Origin: Mermis nigrescens
Taxonomy: Eukaryota; Nematoda; Enoplea; Mermithida; Mermithidae
DNA: 64,000 nucleotides
NCBI GenBank assembly: GCA_036768485.1
Contig: JAVLUZ010000273.1
Span: 3,701,391-3,765,390, forward strand
Direction: 5' to 3'
Shown here: positions 33,706 through 46,041 of the stretch, piece by piece
How the letters are laid out: each line of letters begins with the position of its first letter
How positions within the stretch are numbered: position 1 is the stretch's first letter
Notes under the pieces: generated by a model
The model's input: the letters and a program-made list of their open reading frames with translations, nothing else
Told to the model about the DNA's origin: nothing
Database searches by the model: none
Program-made: the position numbers and the translations under genes

Positions 33706-35650
33706 TTTTATGCGCCTTGAAGGCAATAAAAAGTGTAAGAAAAAGTGTGATTTTCTGAAAAATGTAAAAAATTAGAGTTTATACCTGAAGTAAAATGGTA
33801 ATAATAATCATGCATAATAATTATGATACTGAAATTAATCTAATAAAATCAAATAAAAGATAAATAATTCGGTAACAATAAAATTTAAATCTTGAATTTA
33901 ATAAGATAAATTTTAATAATATAAAGTAATTAAAAAATTTGAATTTTCTCGTTTTTTAAACTAGTTGATATCCTGGACAATAAGAATAACCAGGAAGTTT
34001 ATGAGGATGTGATTAATGCAGTGCCTTCTGTATGTCGTCGATGAATCGGAACCAATGAAGCTACGCTGCCGAGGCTCCGTGAGACTAACAAGCGGGTATA
34101 ACTTTTACTACATCCTGATTTTTTATTTATTAAACGGCAGTTTAAACGAATTTTTACCAGTGTACACTTAGAGTACCCATGAAAGTGTTTAATTTGCTTA
34201 CATGATAATTTAGTGGATTTACGAGTAATTTCAAATTGTTTTCACTAAACTTAATCATTTTAAAAATAACAAAAGGACAACTTCGATCTGTTTACACCGG
34301 ACGTGTCGTGGCTCGAAATTCAGAATGGGGCGTCACAGGCATTTTATGTCTGTGGGGCAGGAGTGGTGTTTTAATCATAAAATTCTTTGACTTTGGGGGA
34401 TGGGGATGGGACGACTGACTTGGGGCGGGGACATTCCCCTTGATGGTTTACACTGAAGAAATTATTTCTTCTCCATTGTTTTGGTTTTTTTGAAAGTTGT
34501 AAAAGTATGGAAGCTTTCTCAAAATTGATTGGTATTTTTTGGCACAACCTAATTTAAACTGTCGATTCAAACCGTCGTTCTGTTCATTTCCTTCGCTAAA
34601 TAGACCATAACAGCCGACGATTCGGAAATTTCGTTTAAGCCCGGTAACGTCATTTGTCATATTGATTGCATAGATGAGGGCTAGTGGTGAGGTCAGGGTC
34701 CCGAAGGTTCCGTTGGTTTTTCTGCGGCCAATTACATCGAGATGCTTCAGCATTGATTGATGTATATTTCACATAGTTTATTTTTCTTTCACCTTTTAAT
34801 TTACTGCTTTTGTAAACTTTACACTGTACGTACTTTTCTGTGGGTTCATCTTGTTTGCGCTTATTTATGCAATTATCGATTTTTGACCTGTATCGTCTGC
34901 AAGTTTAATCTATAACTTATTGTTGAAACTCAACTTTACACGACTTATGCTTGGATCATTACCGCCTATTTGTTAGAGTTAGTTTTACGCAATAACCGAT
35001 TCAAATTATTGCATTTAAAGAGCCAATATTTATAGTGTAAAGTGACCGAGCATTTATTTTTCTCATTGCATCCGTATTTCGATCCCCTTTACTATGAGTG
35101 ACATGAGTGTAAAGTGATTCTCCAAGCTAAGCTCGAGAACGGGGATGATGGTCTTCCTAGTATTGCATCAATATTATTAACAATATTCGTCTAAAAAATC
35201 TGTCCAGGTTCCATAATATACTTTTCCTTAACTATTACTTAACACTTTTTGAAAGAAATGTATGTTCACGTCGTGTCTAAATCAACCCGAAAAGTCGAGT
35301 ATTTTAAACAGAAACGACTTTAGCGCCTTTCTCGCTTTCATTGATGATTTAGTGCTTCGTCGATTTGATGCATTTGATTCACTTATTATTTTCGTATGTG
35401 TTTTTGCGTCCGCTTGTCCCTTGCGCATCTTATTTTTGACGCGCTCACCGTGGAATTTTGTATGATTTGTTTTATCTTACAGTTCGCCTTGGATTTGAGC
35501 GTTTTTACTTCTAATAAAAGTACGTGCTACAGTAATTTTATTCAAGCTTAAATTATTTTTATTTAGGTACATACCTACTTTAAGTTTAATCCACTAATGC
35601 GGTACGTACTCTTAAAATTGGCTCGGATATTTTATGCCATGGTTAGTAAC
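33706..35650. other. No gene recognised
   Basis: AT-rich DNA. A 101-codon minus frame (34448-34753) has a balanced composition and several Cys (NFRIVGCYGLFSEGN), and could be an exon, but no motif or convincing splice sites were found. Other frames are short and low-complexity. Confidence 0.3.
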
Positions 35651-35654
35651 GCCC

Positions 35655-35930
35655 GTCAATCTTAAATTTTGCCATACCTGAATAGATTAGGAATTTAGGG
35701 GTGAAGCCTGAAAAATTTTTGAAAGGTGTCTTTTTGGGGCTAAAAAGCTATGGGCATATGTCAAAAACACTTGTTTTTGACGTTTTGGACAATGCTCGTT
35801 GTTTCTGAACACAAAACCAAAAAATGGATAAATTCGGAAAATTGAACAATAGTAATCAAAAAATTTGTACATGGCCCGAAGCGTCGAACATTTGAGAGGT
35901 TTGAGCCAAAAGTGAGCTAAAAACGCGAGA
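35655..35930 (-). repeat. R3 element, copy 2
   Basis: Reverse-complement relative of 32380-32720, recognisable by GGCCCGAAGCGTCGAACATTT, GACAATGCTCGTTGTTTCTG and GGGGCTAAAAAGC. Boundaries are approximate. 35930-36330 holds no recognised feature apart from a short TATG microsatellite at about 36309-36332. Confidence 0.5.
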
Positions 35931-36330
35931 GCATATTTACCAAGATTCGACTATTCCGGGAATCGCCAGCCATTTTGAACTGAAAATATAGCCCGGAATT
36001 AAGCTTCTAACATACATACGTGGAGGCCTTCTCGGAATGACTCAATTTTGGTCGGCTGTTTTATTCGGACGAAGTAAAAAACCAGATTTTACTTTTTCCT
36101 TATTTTTCTTCCGGATTAAATTTCACCAATTTTCCAGTGCTGTGCGCCAGATTTCCGCTTGAAACAGATTCAGTAATTTTTTCGAACAAAATCATCGTAA
36201 GCTTCTATATTTTCCGAAAAAAGTTGCATTAAAAGTGATTATAAATAAAAATAAGCAATGTAACACACCAAAAATGCTACTTTGCTCGTAAAGGACATAT
36301 TAATTTCAAATACATATATGTATGTATGTA

Positions 36331-37615
36331 TGTAAGTACCATAAGATGGAAACTAACCATTTTGTAAATACAGAGCCGCCCTATGTCTACGGACTCAACA
36401 TAGGTACGGATGTATTTGCCTTTGGGACTTACGTGGGTACCTAAGCTGCTCTCAGCACTGGTCAGATTCGCATAATTGCTGGGCAACTTTGAATCTCTTG
36501 ACCCTTGTTGACCTATGGCTTTGATTCCCTCGGTCCTAATATTGCTGACCAAAACCTCACGGGCAATCTCAGCAGCTACGCCCTAGATCCTACAAGTACC
36601 TACCTAGAATCCCGGTATGCTCGCAAGGTCAGTTGACTTATCTCAACCCAACTCAAGTTGATAAATTATCTTCTTTTCTGAGGTCCGGATTAAACGGAAA
36701 AGATTTGGTTCCTAATGTACGGGTAGCACTATGAAAATTGAAAACAACACCAACGAGCTCTCAACTGATCAGTCATCATAAAATATTAAATATATTTTTA
36801 GTTAATTTTGGGTTGATAAAAGATATATAGAATTTTGGCGAAAGAAATGATCGAAAAGTTATTTACCCTTTCCAACTCCACTAAAAATCCAAGAAGTCTT
36901 CGACGATGGCAGCTGGCCTACCTCACCCTCGATATAATCAGATCCCTGGGTGGGTTTCCTAATTTTATTCACAGAATGTACACCATGGCTACAAGCCGGG
37001 AAAACACAAAATATCACTAAGGAATAAAACGCACCAAACGACAATATTTGTCAAATGCCAACTAACGATCCCATCATGGGATGACTACAGTCAGACCACC
37101 GAGTAATGTCACTCAAGCGCAGGCACGACAGGCAACAGGCGCCTGTGACCTGCCTGTGAATCGGCCAAAATTTTATATTGGTAAACACGCGCATCGAAAC
37201 TGCCTGTGGGATGCCTGTCACTCTGACTGCCGAGGCGCCTGTAGGACATGCGCTTGAGTGGCGTTACTTGTGGTCTTGACTGTACAGTATAACAAAGTTA
37301 AGATGACAAATTATCATTAAGCTAAAATTACTTTTTATCAATTAGAATATTCTAGAATCCGACAAGTGGTAATGTAGATAAGACAATTACTATTAGCATA
37401 TACATAATTCTATTTTACTGGACAAGTATCTAATTGATTTTGTAATAAAAAATAGGGATTTAATTGAGAACTGAAGGCATAACCACGAGCTCACACATCA
37501 CTCAGATGGCTACTCAAAAATGGTTATGTTAACCGATACAGTTACTAAGCTGTTGTTGGGATGGCATACGCAAACTGATGACAAGAGTTCGCACCGTGTA
37601 ACTCTCGTAGTTACA
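36331..37615 (-). repeat. LTR of retroelement A2 (3' LTR), carrying a MITE
   Basis: Begins on the minus strand TGTAACTACGAGAGTTACAC next to the purine tract GTGGGGAG and ends …TTACA. It aligns with the A1 and A3 LTRs. It is longer because of the 195-bp TA-flanked element at 37088-37282; without it the LTR is about 1,088 bp. The start contains the palindrome GTGTAACT…AGTTACAC. Confidence 0.75.
37088..37282. mobile_element. TA-flanked palindromic element with reiterated GCCTGT core
   Basis: Inverted ends of about 37 bp (CAGTCA(A)GACCAC…GTCACTCAAGCGCA) with a few mismatches, flanked by TA at 37086-37087 and 37283-37284. The interior repeats (T)GCCTGTG and its complement at least seven times. 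Same architecture as 6001-6281 but with a different reiterated word. Absent from the homologous A1 LTR. Confidence 0.75.
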
Positions 37616-38480
37616 CTCCCCACGTTTCGGAAAAAATTGAAACGCAGTATCAAATTTTTCAGGGCGACTGGCGGCTACGGCGCCTCAACATAAGCAAACG
37701 TATCAAACTACACGAGCTGATAGTAAAGTTCGCGCTCAAAAAACACTCTCAACAAAGCTAATTCCTGCTTCAGCTCATCAACTTGTTTGAGCAATTCTTC
37801 CTTTCTTTTTCCATGAAGTTCTTGCACCCAAAGTCGTACCATTTTGCCCGCAAACTTAATTTGCCTTGCCTCCCTTCAATTCCCGGGTAGTGAAAAATTT
37901 TTGAAAAGAAAAGGTTTTTAGATTGGGATTTACCCCTTGTCTGTTAAAGAATTATGATATGTTAATAGTAATACCACTAATTGAGCAATTACTTCGAGAC
38001 ACGAGATTTTAAGGCAAGTAAGATCGATTATGCATGAGCAAAAATTAAGAGCAAAGACAAAAAATTAAAACAAGGAGGTAAAGTTAAAACGAGGAATGCA
38101 ATTATGCAATACTGACAAGAAAATAGCACCAAGAATCAAGAAAATTACAATGATAATGTAATGCAAAAAATGTCAAACAAGAAAAGAAAATAAACATGAC
38201 GCGATAAAAGTCCGGGAATCCACATCTGGAAAACAAGCTGCTGGCCGATGGGGCAACGATTCGCAGAGTTTATAGCTTCTTACTTCAAAGTTCAATAACA
38301 ATCCTTATAACCGGGTTTGGTCGCGTCGGAATCTGTCGAAATGAGCGCAAAGTGACAGATTCGCAATCATAGTCAGTTTTGCGGTGAGTGGTCAAATGCT
38401 CTCTATGATGCCGATGGAACACGCTGGTACAAACGTTGATGTAACTCATGATGTGGGTCAACGGGCTTATCATCGTTCGT
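37616..38480 (-). other. A2 sequence between LTR and ORF-X, non-coding
   Basis: Patchy match to 20709-21700 and 46042-46870, including ACCCCTTGTCTGTTAAAGAATTA near 37933 and the A-rich block after it. No conserved frame. Confidence 0.5.
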
Positions 38481-38489
38481 TGTCGTCAG

Positions 38490-41400
38490 AGTCGGCATAG
38501 CGACGAGGTGTGGGCACAAAGCTTCATCTCATATTGCTCCAGAGCATACCCTGTATGAGTGTCTGCGTGGCGACACTTGCGAGCGCTCCTTGGACTGTGA
38601 AACAGTCCACGGCTGTGGTAACAACGGCTCTCTGTCGCGGACGTGACTGTGAATAGTCCTCAATGGTTTCACGGTTTGGCTGCAATGTTGGATAAAAGAC
38701 TCGCTCCTGTTGTGGAAGCGAGCATGACTGCGGACGATCCTGCATAATGTTTCGCGACTTGGCTGCGACGGTGGGCTAAAAGTCGCATGGCTGCTGTTGG
38801 CGCGGGTGCAAAAGATGGCCAGCAGATGACTGCAAATAAGATTCGGAACGCGAGTGCATTTGAGAATACGGTTTTGGCTGCAATGGCGCCTGCAAACGCT
38901 GATTGCGTTTGCGAGTGTGGTTGCCTGGACAGATGCAGAACTTGCCACCTGCGCCACTATGGCTAGAACCTGAATGCTGTTTTGCACGCGCTTCTGGCTC
39001 GGGCAAGTCGTTTCACGCGTTCTTTTTCCAAATTACTCAATTGGCGGAGGGTGCACTGAGTTTTCACGTCATAAAACTGGTTGAGTTGGCGTTGGTGTTC
39101 TTCCTCCGGCATTTCACAAATGCTTGACAAAACGGTAAGCATACCAGGGCGACACATACGCGTTGCTTGCCGCGGTAACTTGGGAGCAAGTGCTTCCCTT
39201 TCTCTTTGCTTGATAACCATCCACGATTTTCGTATCACAATTTGGGCTGGAACTGTCAAGTCAACGTCATGCCTTTGTTGCTTCGCCATAGACCCTCGTG
39301 GGTCTTGCAAAGAGGCATGGCGTTATTGCGTTGTTTTGATTTCAGACTGCGATTGTTGCCTGTCTCTACGGATTTTCTCTAAATCCGCCTGCAATTTGTG
39401 TCGCAGGTAGTAAGTCAATTGTTGGCGTCCTCAGATAACAATCGAACTAAACCGGGACAACAAATTCCGGGTCAGTTTGCAGACGAATGGTCCAAATTCT
39501 GCAATGCAGTTTGGCCGAATCTTCAATGCCTTCAGCTAATTCCGGAAACTCCGGAAAAGCTTTGATGGGCATGGTGGTGTATGATGGGCCGAGAAAAGCG
39601 ACTCGCAGCATGCGATCGCAACTGCTCTAACATACGCCAGGCAATGCCAGGATTGTTGTAGATGATTGCGAAGAAATGAAAAGCGACGATCCAAAAAGTT
39701 TGAGTAGCGCTTTTGGGTGCATGACATCGAGTGATGAGAAAACCGGCAGAAGATGGTATGTTGCTTCATATTTGGCTTTAAATTTGCAGAAATTTTCGAA
39801 AATATCGAACATTTGGCGCATTGTGACCAATAGCGAGTGATATATGATCAGGTGCAGGGCCCACACAATGCGGCAATGCTTTGGCCGGAATGTTACTGTG
39901 CTAGCTTATTTGCTATTTTGTTCAGTGTTTTGAGGTTTTGGTGGTTAACCAAGAACTCTAATGGAACTGCATATAACATCATTCCGGTTGTGATGAAAAA
40001 TCGATTTTGCACAAAGTAATCGTCCGGATAAAACAGTTGTTGAAACACGCTTGGATGTGTGATGAAACGCTGGCGGTGGCCTGTGGTCAGCCCTTTATTG
40101 TGGCTGGCACGATTGCTGACAGGACCAACAGGCGTTGAGGTGCAGCAGAGGCGGACGAATTTTGCAAATGGCTTGCAAAAATGTTATTGTAGTGCGTTGT
40201 GCCGCATCTAACAATTCATCGTACATAACAGATCCTTCTCTGTTGCTGAGCCGCGTACGCAGATTATGCAAAATGTCAGTGGTGAAATAGCTCGGAGGGT
40301 CATGCAGCTAGTGACTCGATCAATTGGAAAAGTGTGCCATATAGCAAGCGGAGTTCCGCTGCTGCACAGATTGATCAGCTGGTATATTTTCACAAACAGC
40401 GCAGCAGGCAATGGTGCCTGGGCCGAATTCGGTAGCATATTTTGAATGCCTAGTGTCTGTAAGCGCACATTAGCATCTAATATACCCGCTTGCTCCGGCA
40501 GTGGATGATAATGTATAAAATGTGGCGCCAGGTTGCGACGCAGCGGCCGTGTGGCAACAAAGCTTCGGCGGCGCGCCTCTTGGCGCGACTTGCATTGTCA
40601 ATGTACAGTCCGAGATACAACTAACACCCAGAAATTCAAACTGATTGGAATTGTAATTTCATTGATAAAACATTGGAAAATGGTTGAGAAAAATTGAAAT
40701 CATACTAGAAGGAATGGCACTCTGTTGACCGAATTTCAATCGAATTCAAGAAATTCAGCCAACGGCTTTCTTTGATCAAAATGCCCTTTGTTCTAGTCAT
40801 GAGTCATCATCAGGGACAGCAATAATTCAATAAATGCACAGTTAATACCTACACTTTTGCTACAAGCGCCGTCATTTTATTATGTGGTTGTTAATCAAAA
40901 TATGAATGTGGGACACCATGTATTCTTTTTTCCACTATATGCAAAGTATAAAAATATGAAAGCAAGATATGTTTATTGGTTTTTATCTTTAAATTCTATC
41001 TAGATTTTGTAATCTGTAGTGATGCTGCAAGGTAATAGAATATAGACTAAAATCGAAATTAAAACAAAAATTGATTAAAATTAAAATTGCGATTTTCAGA
41101 ACTCTTAAAAATAAAAAATTTGATCTTAATATAACTTTAAATCTAGGTAAATTTGAATATGCTTTTGAATTTTTTATAAATTTTAATCTATGGAATTTGA
41201 ATGATTAAAATCTACTTCAAATTTAAATTTAAAAAATTTAATGAATTTGAAATTTAAATGAATTAATTGATGTACTGAAGATGTACCACCAGCCCGCCTA
41301 GCCAGTAGCTATCATTAAGTTTTCATTTAATTATATTTCATACATTTGATAAATTATATTTAATAAGTAACATAGCAATTTTGTAGTTTTTAGAATTTTG

Positions 41401-44165
41401 AATGATTGAAGGATAGCATAATATACATAATTAAGATTAATTTTCCAATAGCCAAAAATACATATTCAACCCTGAAAATATTGAAGGTATAACGTAACTT
41501 ATTTAAATACGAAATAAAAGATATTCACTTGTCTGCAATATATGTAGACTAGTTTTCGGTTGGTGAAGTAAAGCTAAATATATGTAGGCGAAAATGCGCT
41601 TAATGAATAAGTTGCCCTAATTAAAAATGTGTCACGAGCGTTCCACATTGTTTAATGATGAACATGTAGAACAAAAACACGACAACATGCATGTGTGTGG
41701 TGCACCAAGTTCATTTTATGCCTATGAATCAATTTAGACCGCACAATAGGTTATTTTGCCTTACTCATACAAAACTGCGCCATATGACCTACCTGATATT
41801 AACAGCCCCATCAAATAAAAACAAGTAAGTACATAGGTACGCGTACAGTATGACTGACCTGCTCGTCATGGCGTCGCCTATATTTTTTGATGAGGGTCGC
41901 CAACTGACAGGCATTGTTAATTCAGGAGCGTAGAAAACAGTAGTGCTGTAGCTTTGATGTCCGTGTCAATGTATTTCCAACTAAATTCCAACCAAAGCCA
42001 GAATCCAACTGAATGGAAAAAATTGATAAAAGGTTGGATTTTTATTGAAAATTACTTGGAAAAAGCTTGGAAATCAGTTGAGCCTTAACCAATTGTGGGA
42101 CGTTGGTTCTGTCTCGACTGTAGCTTGCAACGCCTCTTGGGGCGGCAGCGTAGCTTACCTTTTGCGTAGGCAAAATCATGATGTTTGTAACGTCCATCAT
42201 GTCTGGCGGGATTGGACAATTTTCATCCCAATTAGATTGCTGCACTGGCAAGTGGAAACAGATCCAAAGGAACCTGCCAACGCTTGTGACAACGTTGCAA
42301 ATGATTTCAAAGCAATTGTTTGCATTAGGGCGACGGACCCCGGTGATTGGGTTAAAATGTGTCCTGTTTGCGAGGGTGATAGCGCCTCTTGCTCAGTCGG
42401 TCAATGATAGTCTCGATGTCCAACCATCGGAGTTTCGATTTGCGACTTGGCTTGGCGAAGTAGTCACAGTGGCCAGCGCGGGGTGTGGAAGTCAAGGCGG
42501 CGGCTGTCTCCATTACAGTGTTATGGACGGGCCCAGCTGAGAGCTGGCAACGTCCTGCAACTTTGGTAACGTCAACACCGGGCTGTCCCACATCGACTGA
42601 AACAACGGTGCTGCCGTTGTGCGATGACAGCAGAGGCGGCTATGGCCGCACCAGGCTTGGAATGCGCTGGATAAACGTCTTCGGCTCCAGAAGCTCTTTG
42701 TCCGACGAAACTTCCACAACCGCAGAGCTAGTGGACTGTTGTCCCTGCAGTGTAGCCAATAAGGTGCATCGGACACTCTTTTCTTTTGGACCCTTTTCGA
42801 CAATTTTTTAATCATCTTTAATCTTAAAATGAAACAGTTTGCCATCTGGCGTGATTCTGTTTTTGACTGAGTATACTTCCATCAATATAAAAACATTGAT
42901 GGTTATGAGTGGTCAAGCGCCATGTAAATTTCCATGATCATGGGTCAAGTGGCAGGCTCCATGCCTGGCCCCAACAGTCAGGCTCGTCTGTCCACAAGCA
43001 TATTGAAGGAAAACTCAGCCAGTTGCTTTAGCTTATGCAATCTGGCTTTGATCGCATGATGGCGAGTGAACACTTGTGCTTTGCTTAATCGTGTCCGTAA
43101 ACGTAGCACAAAATGGATTCTGCCAATGTGTGTTTTGGCGTATTTTGGCATCAGGAATGGCCAAAATTTCTTCGTAGATGGGCCCATACATATGAAGATA
43201 TGTGAGACGATCCTGTCTTGGGTCATGGCACACCAGCCGTACATTCTCTAGGAATGTTGCCAGTAATTGGTGCAGCCCGAATGGAGATTTGGGGAAACAT
43301 GACACATCCTAACAGAAAATATGGCCAAATGGGCTGGCAAGTGAATGTAAAGGACAAAAGGCATGTTTTTATCTGGGTACGTGGAACAGATTTGTTTGAA
43401 ACTATCTTCCCAGTCCCGAAATTTCATATCTTTCGATCATTTATGAATTAGGAATCATATCCCAAATATAGATGTCCTTTTATTAGATTTGAAGGCTGTA
43501 ATAGCGCCAGCATTGCCTCAAACGATTTTTGTTCCGTTTGTCGACTAGCACTGTAGGGAGTAGATCATCAGCCGGCACGCAAAGTGTAGTCAACGGCAAA
43601 CGCCCAAAAGTGCTTTGCCACCAAGTTTCTGGGCATATACACATTTTAAATGATATTTGGTTTTGCTGCGTTCATATTTTTTAATTTTTACACTGAGTGC
43701 ATCCAAATCAGGGAAAGTCACATCAGTTATTTTGCGGCAATGGATCTGGGAAGTTCAACTGCCATGTGAGCAGCCACTTCCTCCATTGCCGCATGAAACT
43801 CATCTAAGTTGACGAGGTTGCGGCCTTGGTAAGAAAATTGACTGACCAGCTGCCTCCAGGAGAGCCTCTTTGCTTGGGGCACCTTCGTCAGCCATGGGTC
43901 TGCAAAAGGGAAAATGTCAGATAATGGTACTGCATGTGCGGTTTTAGAGCCATTTAACAAACGTACTGGCGCACAGTCCCATAATTTTTCTCCCAGCCCG
44001 GCAAGTCCAAAAAGCTTATCACTACAGCCGGAGCCAGTGGGCAATGTGGTAACTTTACCAAAACAAAATCGTCAGGGACATATGCGTGCTTTTTGGCAAT
44101 TAAATCCGAATAAGGTAGTTTGGGCTCTGGAAGGAGCCTATTCCGATGAACGAGATGCGTAATTA
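38490..44165 (-). pseudogene. ORF-X of retroelement A2, broken and interrupted
   Basis: This is the best-preserved PWWP-like start: the minus strand just after the GPY/F part reads HAYVPDDFVLVKLP, then PAVVISF with DLPG near 44000-44050, then VRLLNGSKTAHAVPLSDIF and PFADPWLTKVP (about 43870-43990). Further blocks: HMYGPIYEEILAIPDAKI (43150-43200), a linker with KNRITPDGK (42860), DSPVLTLPKLQDVASSQL (42540-42600), FVQNRFFITTGMMLY (40000), LDRRFSFL (39680), GSMAKQQRHDVDLTVPAQIV (39230-39300), SSICEMPEEEHQRQLNQFYD (39080-39140) and a Gln/Arg-rich tail to 38520. Each aligns with A1, A3 or both. Many frameshifts; split by the 1.5 kb insertion 40606-42120. Confidence 0.6.
40606..42120. mobile_element. 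1.5 kb TA-flanked element inserted in ORF-X of A2
   Basis: Ends CAGTCCGAGATACAACTAAC and, inverted, CAGTCGAGACAGAACCAACG (about 19 of 26 positions agree over the arm), next to TA at 40604-40605 and 42121-42122. The left end closely resembles that of the element at 6001-6281. Just inside both arms there are many TTGGAA/AATTCAA words in both orientations. The ORF-X blocks on either side are contiguous in A1, which lacks this segment. The interior is very AT-rich and non-coding. Confidence 0.55.
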
Positions 44166-44992
44166 AGGGATTATAGACAAATACGATTTTTGCGATTTCA
44201 GGCGTTGGTATTGCAACAATTTTATATGGACCTACACGTTTGGGTCATAATTTACCGATTTCAGGTTGGATTACTGATGTGTTATTAAGATAAACGATAT
44301 CCGAAATGGCGAAATTATTTGCGGTGACTGTTTTGTCATATTGTGATTTTCGCTTATTTCAGCGCTAGAGCTAAATTTTTAGACGCGATTTCATGCAAAT
44401 CTTGCAATGCCAGCTTTGAATCAATAACATATTTTTCCACAATAGGTGGTAATATTCGGATTTATAGTAAGATCGTTCATGAGTAAAATATCGAGAGGGA
44501 ACACGGGTTTGCGACCATACAGCATTTCAAAAGGTGAGATATTTGTTGACGCTTGCGGAGTCACGCGCATACGCAAACATATGCAAGCGGCAAAAATTGC
44601 TCCCAATCATACTCATTTCTAGCACTCAGTTTAGATAAGTCATCGATTAAGGTTCGATTATAACTTCCAACAAGACCATCACACTGGGGTGACATGCAAA
44701 CGTGGCAGCCAGAAAATTCTGGGGGTCCAAGATTTTTTGAAGGTCAAAATGGCCTTAAAAGTGGTGGTATGGCGATAAAACACCATTTTTTGACGTTTCT
44801 CATCAAGCACTATCCATTGGCATCAAAAAATTGGAGAAAAAACGAAAAAATTTTCAAAAATTGAATTCTGGGGGGTCTTTCGATTTCTGGGGGGTCTTTT
44901 GGTTTCTGGGGAGGTCCAGACCCCCCCAGAGCTCCCACGCCCATGTGTGGTGACATGGGGTCATGAAAATTTTTTTGAACGTTTAATTATTT
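44166..44992 (-). pseudogene. A2 integrase C-terminal half, cut by A3 LTR
   Basis: The minus strand carries MRVTPQASTNISPFEMLYGR and KPVFPLDILLMNDLTINPN (44421-44606), a spacer with KDLHEIAS-like residues, and the GPY/F module near 44220-44260. The core is lost: MITE-1 at 44697-44949 interrupts it, and at 44993 the sequence switches to the LTR of A3. Confidence 0.75.
44697..44949 (+). mobile_element. MITE-1 copy with 8-bp TSD inside A2 integrase
   Basis: 253 bp, CAAACGTGGCAGCC to CGCCCATGTGTG, with exact GTGACATG duplication (44689-44696 and 44950-44957). Comparison with the uninterrupted A3 integrase (51680-51730) confirms the insertion point. Confidence 0.9.
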
Positions 44993-44993
44993 G

Positions 44994-46041
44994 TGTAAAT
45001 GTAGGCCAAGTTCGATCTGGGCTACAGAACCGTCACAGATACGAACCGCACTAACATTCACCCTCAAAGATTACGGAGTACGTATTAGGTACTTAAGTCA
45101 CTTAATTTGGCCGATCATGAAATCTGAATAGCTTTCGATCTTTGGACATTACAATTGCCGGCTTTGAATACTCAGCCTAATGTTGCTGGCTGCTTCTCGT
45201 CAGGTGATCTCAGCAGCTACGCTCTAAGACCTAAGGCTACCTACCTAGTCTCGGAATTGCGGCGGAGGTCAGTTGACCTATCTCAAGGTGTTTATTTAAC
45301 TTGTTTTCAATCAGTGCCTGATCAGAAATGTTTTTGGTTCCTAAAATGTGTATACGCTGAACAATGAAAACAACAACAACGAGCTCTATGCTGATCAATC
45401 ATCCTTAAAATTAGATAATATTTTGATCAATTTTTGGCTTGAGAAATAAATTATGATTTCCAAATAAAATAATCATACAAAATTTACCTATCAGTCCACT
45501 ATGGTGGGAAAAGAAGTCCTCGACGTAGGGGCGATTGGCCGACTAACCCTCGACATAACAAAACCACTGGGTGAGTTTTCTCTATTTTAATTCGACGAAG
45601 AAATCACGGCCTACAGCCGGACAACAAAATACGCAAAAGAAAAACAACTGTACAGACTATACAGTTGAATAACCGTGGCCAATGAGAAAAAGCCAAAAAG
45701 CCAGACTCTAAACTACAATGTTACGTATATTGGCCTCAAGGGCAATTACAGTAAAACAAATAAAGATCAAATTAACGTAATACTAAGCCTTTATCTCAGA
45801 TCGAATATTCTCGATTGCACAAGGCAGTGTACATGAAACATTGTATTATCATACACTTAACTCTATGTTACCGGACAAGTATCCAAATGTTTTTTATTAT
45901 TGAAAATTTGGGAAAATAATGGGAAGACCGAAGGCATAGCCCACAGTGCACTATCATAGATAGCTACTAGTATTGGCTATGTTATGGCTATTGCAAACTG
46001 CTAAGGCAGGTTCGCCTATACGTGTAACTCTGCGAGTTACA
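44994..46041 (-). repeat. LTR of retroelement A3 (3' LTR)
   Basis: Starts on the minus strand TGTAACTCGCAGAGTTACAC after the purine tract GTGGGAG. Aligns with the A1 and A2 LTRs (GGTCAGTTGACCTATCTCAA, ACAACAACGAGCTCT, GCCGAC…CTCGACATAA). Its low-coordinate edge abuts A2 integrase sequence, so A3 appears to have inserted into A2. Confidence 0.7.

Noticed and set aside
37081..37290. CAGTCAGACCAC… repeat as a CRISPR-like or satellite array
   Set aside because: The paired inverted ends with TA flanks and its absence from the homologous A1 LTR show it is an inserted element.
42045..43451. Plus-strand frames of 80-120 codons across 42-43.5 kb
   Set aside because: They are antisense to ORF-X of A2, whose minus-strand blocks match A1 and A3. 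The plus frames do not match between copies.
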